This document shows, one piece after another, positions 44,490 through 45,064 of a stretch of 45,064 nt of DNA (the first letter of the stretch is position 1; every line of letters starts with the position of its first letter). A program made the position numbers and the translations under genes. A model generated the notes under the pieces. It worked only from the letters and a program-made list of their open reading frames with translations, was not told the origin of the DNA and ran no database searches. Source of the DNA: Ulvibacterium sp. (GTDB lineage Bacteria > Bacteroidota > Bacteroidia > Flavobacteriales > Flavobacteriaceae); NCBI RefSeq assembly GCF_028285715.1, contig NZ_JANQOO010000033.1, positions 1-45,064 on the forward strand, in the 5' to 3' direction.

Positions 44490-45064
44490 ATGTATTTTCT
44501 TCTATATAATTTGGTTAGAACGGATAAGTATATCAAACTTCAGGATATCCTCCAATGGGCTGATACCCTTGACCTTAATATTGAAAGCATACGGGTGAAG
44601 AAGGGCAATGTTTTTCTTGAGCAGGGCCATAAATGCAGTTATTTTTATTACATCGTCAGTGGATTGATGCGCATTTTCTACTATGATCGTGAAGGCCATC
44701 AGGTCACGCATTGGTTTAGCTCCCAGGATATGATGATAACCTCTCCAGATAGTTTTTTCAACAACAATGAGAACATCCTAAATTTTGAGGCACTGGAGGA
44801 TTGTGAACTGTTGTTAGTGACTAGGGACCATTTAAAAACCGCCTCCAGAAATGTCCCTGGCTTCGATACCCTATACCGAAAGCTCATCGTCGATTTCACC
44901 ATATTGTTAAGCAGGAGGGTGATGAGCATCCACACGGAATCCGCGGAGTACCGATATTTGCAACTCATCAAACAATATCCTGGTATTTTTCATAGGACCA
45001 AGCTCTCCTATATTGCCTCCTACTTGGGGGTCACCCAGCAAAGCCTGAGCAGGATACGGAAAAA
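44490..45064 (+). CDS. Crp/Fnr-family transcription regulator (3' end outside window)
   Basis: An open frame from ATG 44490 runs to the window end (191 codons, no stop). Residues about 20-130 form a cyclic-nucleotide-binding-type sensor domain (VKKGNVFLEQGHKCSYFYYI, SGLMRIFYYDREG, then a long dimerisation helix near 125-150). The last part is the winged-helix region with recognition helix VTQQSLSRIRK, close to the Crp/Fnr pattern (T…LSR.…). No N-terminal cysteine cluster for an FeS sensor is visible, so it is more Crp-like than Fnr-like. It is the only transcription factor in the window and a candidate for the A-F operators, though nothing in the sequence proves the link. Confidence 0.85.
   Translation, partial: MYFLLYNLVRTDKYIKLQDILQWADTLDLNIESIRVKKGNVFLEQGHKCSYFYYIVSGLMRIFYYDREGHQVTHWFSSQDMMITSPDSFFNNNENILNFEALEDCELLLVTRDHLKTASRNVPGFDTLYRKLIVDFTILLSRRVMSIHTESAEYRYLQLIKQYPGIFHRTKLSYIASYLGVTQQSLSRIRK

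Noticed and set aside
1-45064. CRISPR array, tRNA or rRNA genes, insertion sequences, prophage genes
   Set aside because: No regularly spaced repeats, no cloverleaf or ribosomal sequence, and no transposase, integrase or phage proteins were recognised.

Overview
The window looks like chromosomal DNA of a marine flavobacterium (Bacteroidota). It is AT-rich, start codons mostly lack strong Shine-Dalgarno sequences, many secreted proteins have short signal peptides ending in Q (…AQ), the protein families are typical of Flavobacteriaceae, and at least one promoter carries the flavobacterial -7 element TAnnTTTG. No ribosomal RNA, tRNA, CRISPR array or insertion sequence was recognised. Both window ends cut a gene: the 3' end of an aldehyde dehydrogenase on the left and a Crp/Fnr-family regulator on the right.

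Layout. 1-3.7 kb: aldehyde dehydrogenase tail, a secreted trypsin-like/PDZ protease, an NAD(P)-binding oxidoreductase and a small unknown protein. 3.9-6.6 kb: a membrane/proteolysis set (small membrane protein, rhomboid protease, Clp-fold serine proteinase, patatin-like lipase). 6.8-9.8 kb: a decayed PAP2 phosphatase, a DUF481-like outer membrane protein, a frameshifted membrane gene and small unknown genes. 9.9-17.8 kb (minus strand): an eight-gene periplasmic nitrate reductase operon reading porin-napD-napA-napB-tetraheme lipoprotein cytochrome-FeS protein-NrfD-DUF7009-like. 18-21 kb: unknown secreted/lipoproteins and a royal-jelly-family lipoprotein. 21.9-29 kb: MscS channel, a decayed AarF/UbiB kinase, then a minus-strand unit USP-HdeD-alpha/beta hydrolase-cardiolipin synthase. 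29.2-35 kb: a decayed metallophosphoesterase and a TolC-HlyD-permease-permease export operon with no ATPase. 35.3-40.6 kb: nrfH-nrfA-ccsBA. 41-45 kb: an epoxide hydrolase/dehalogenase-type hydrolase, Dps, an ABM monooxygenase and the Crp/Fnr regulator.

How it fits together. Nap reduces nitrate to nitrite in the periplasm and NrfHA reduces nitrite to ammonium, so the locus encodes dissimilatory nitrate reduction to ammonium, with its own cytochrome c maturation protein (CcsBA). Nap has no visible NapC or NapGH. The operon instead carries an NrfC/NrfD-type quinol module, a tetraheme lipoprotein and a NapB whose domain is duplicated to give four haems.

The most interesting observation is a shared palindromic sequence, about TTAwyCTAkGGTAAAw, in six upstream regions: the rhomboid unit, the PAP2 pseudogene, the nap operon, the USP-Cls unit, the TolC exporter and the hydrolase gene. 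In four of the six, a sequence resembling the flavobacterial -7 box starts 29-30 bp from the palindrome centre, which places the centre near -42, the class II Crp/Fnr activator position. This suggests a local anaerobic/nitrate-stress regulon, perhaps controlled by the Crp/Fnr protein at the right edge. At least three genes are fossils (PAP2, AarF/UbiB, metallophosphoesterase). Everything here comes from reading the sequence; no database search was run.
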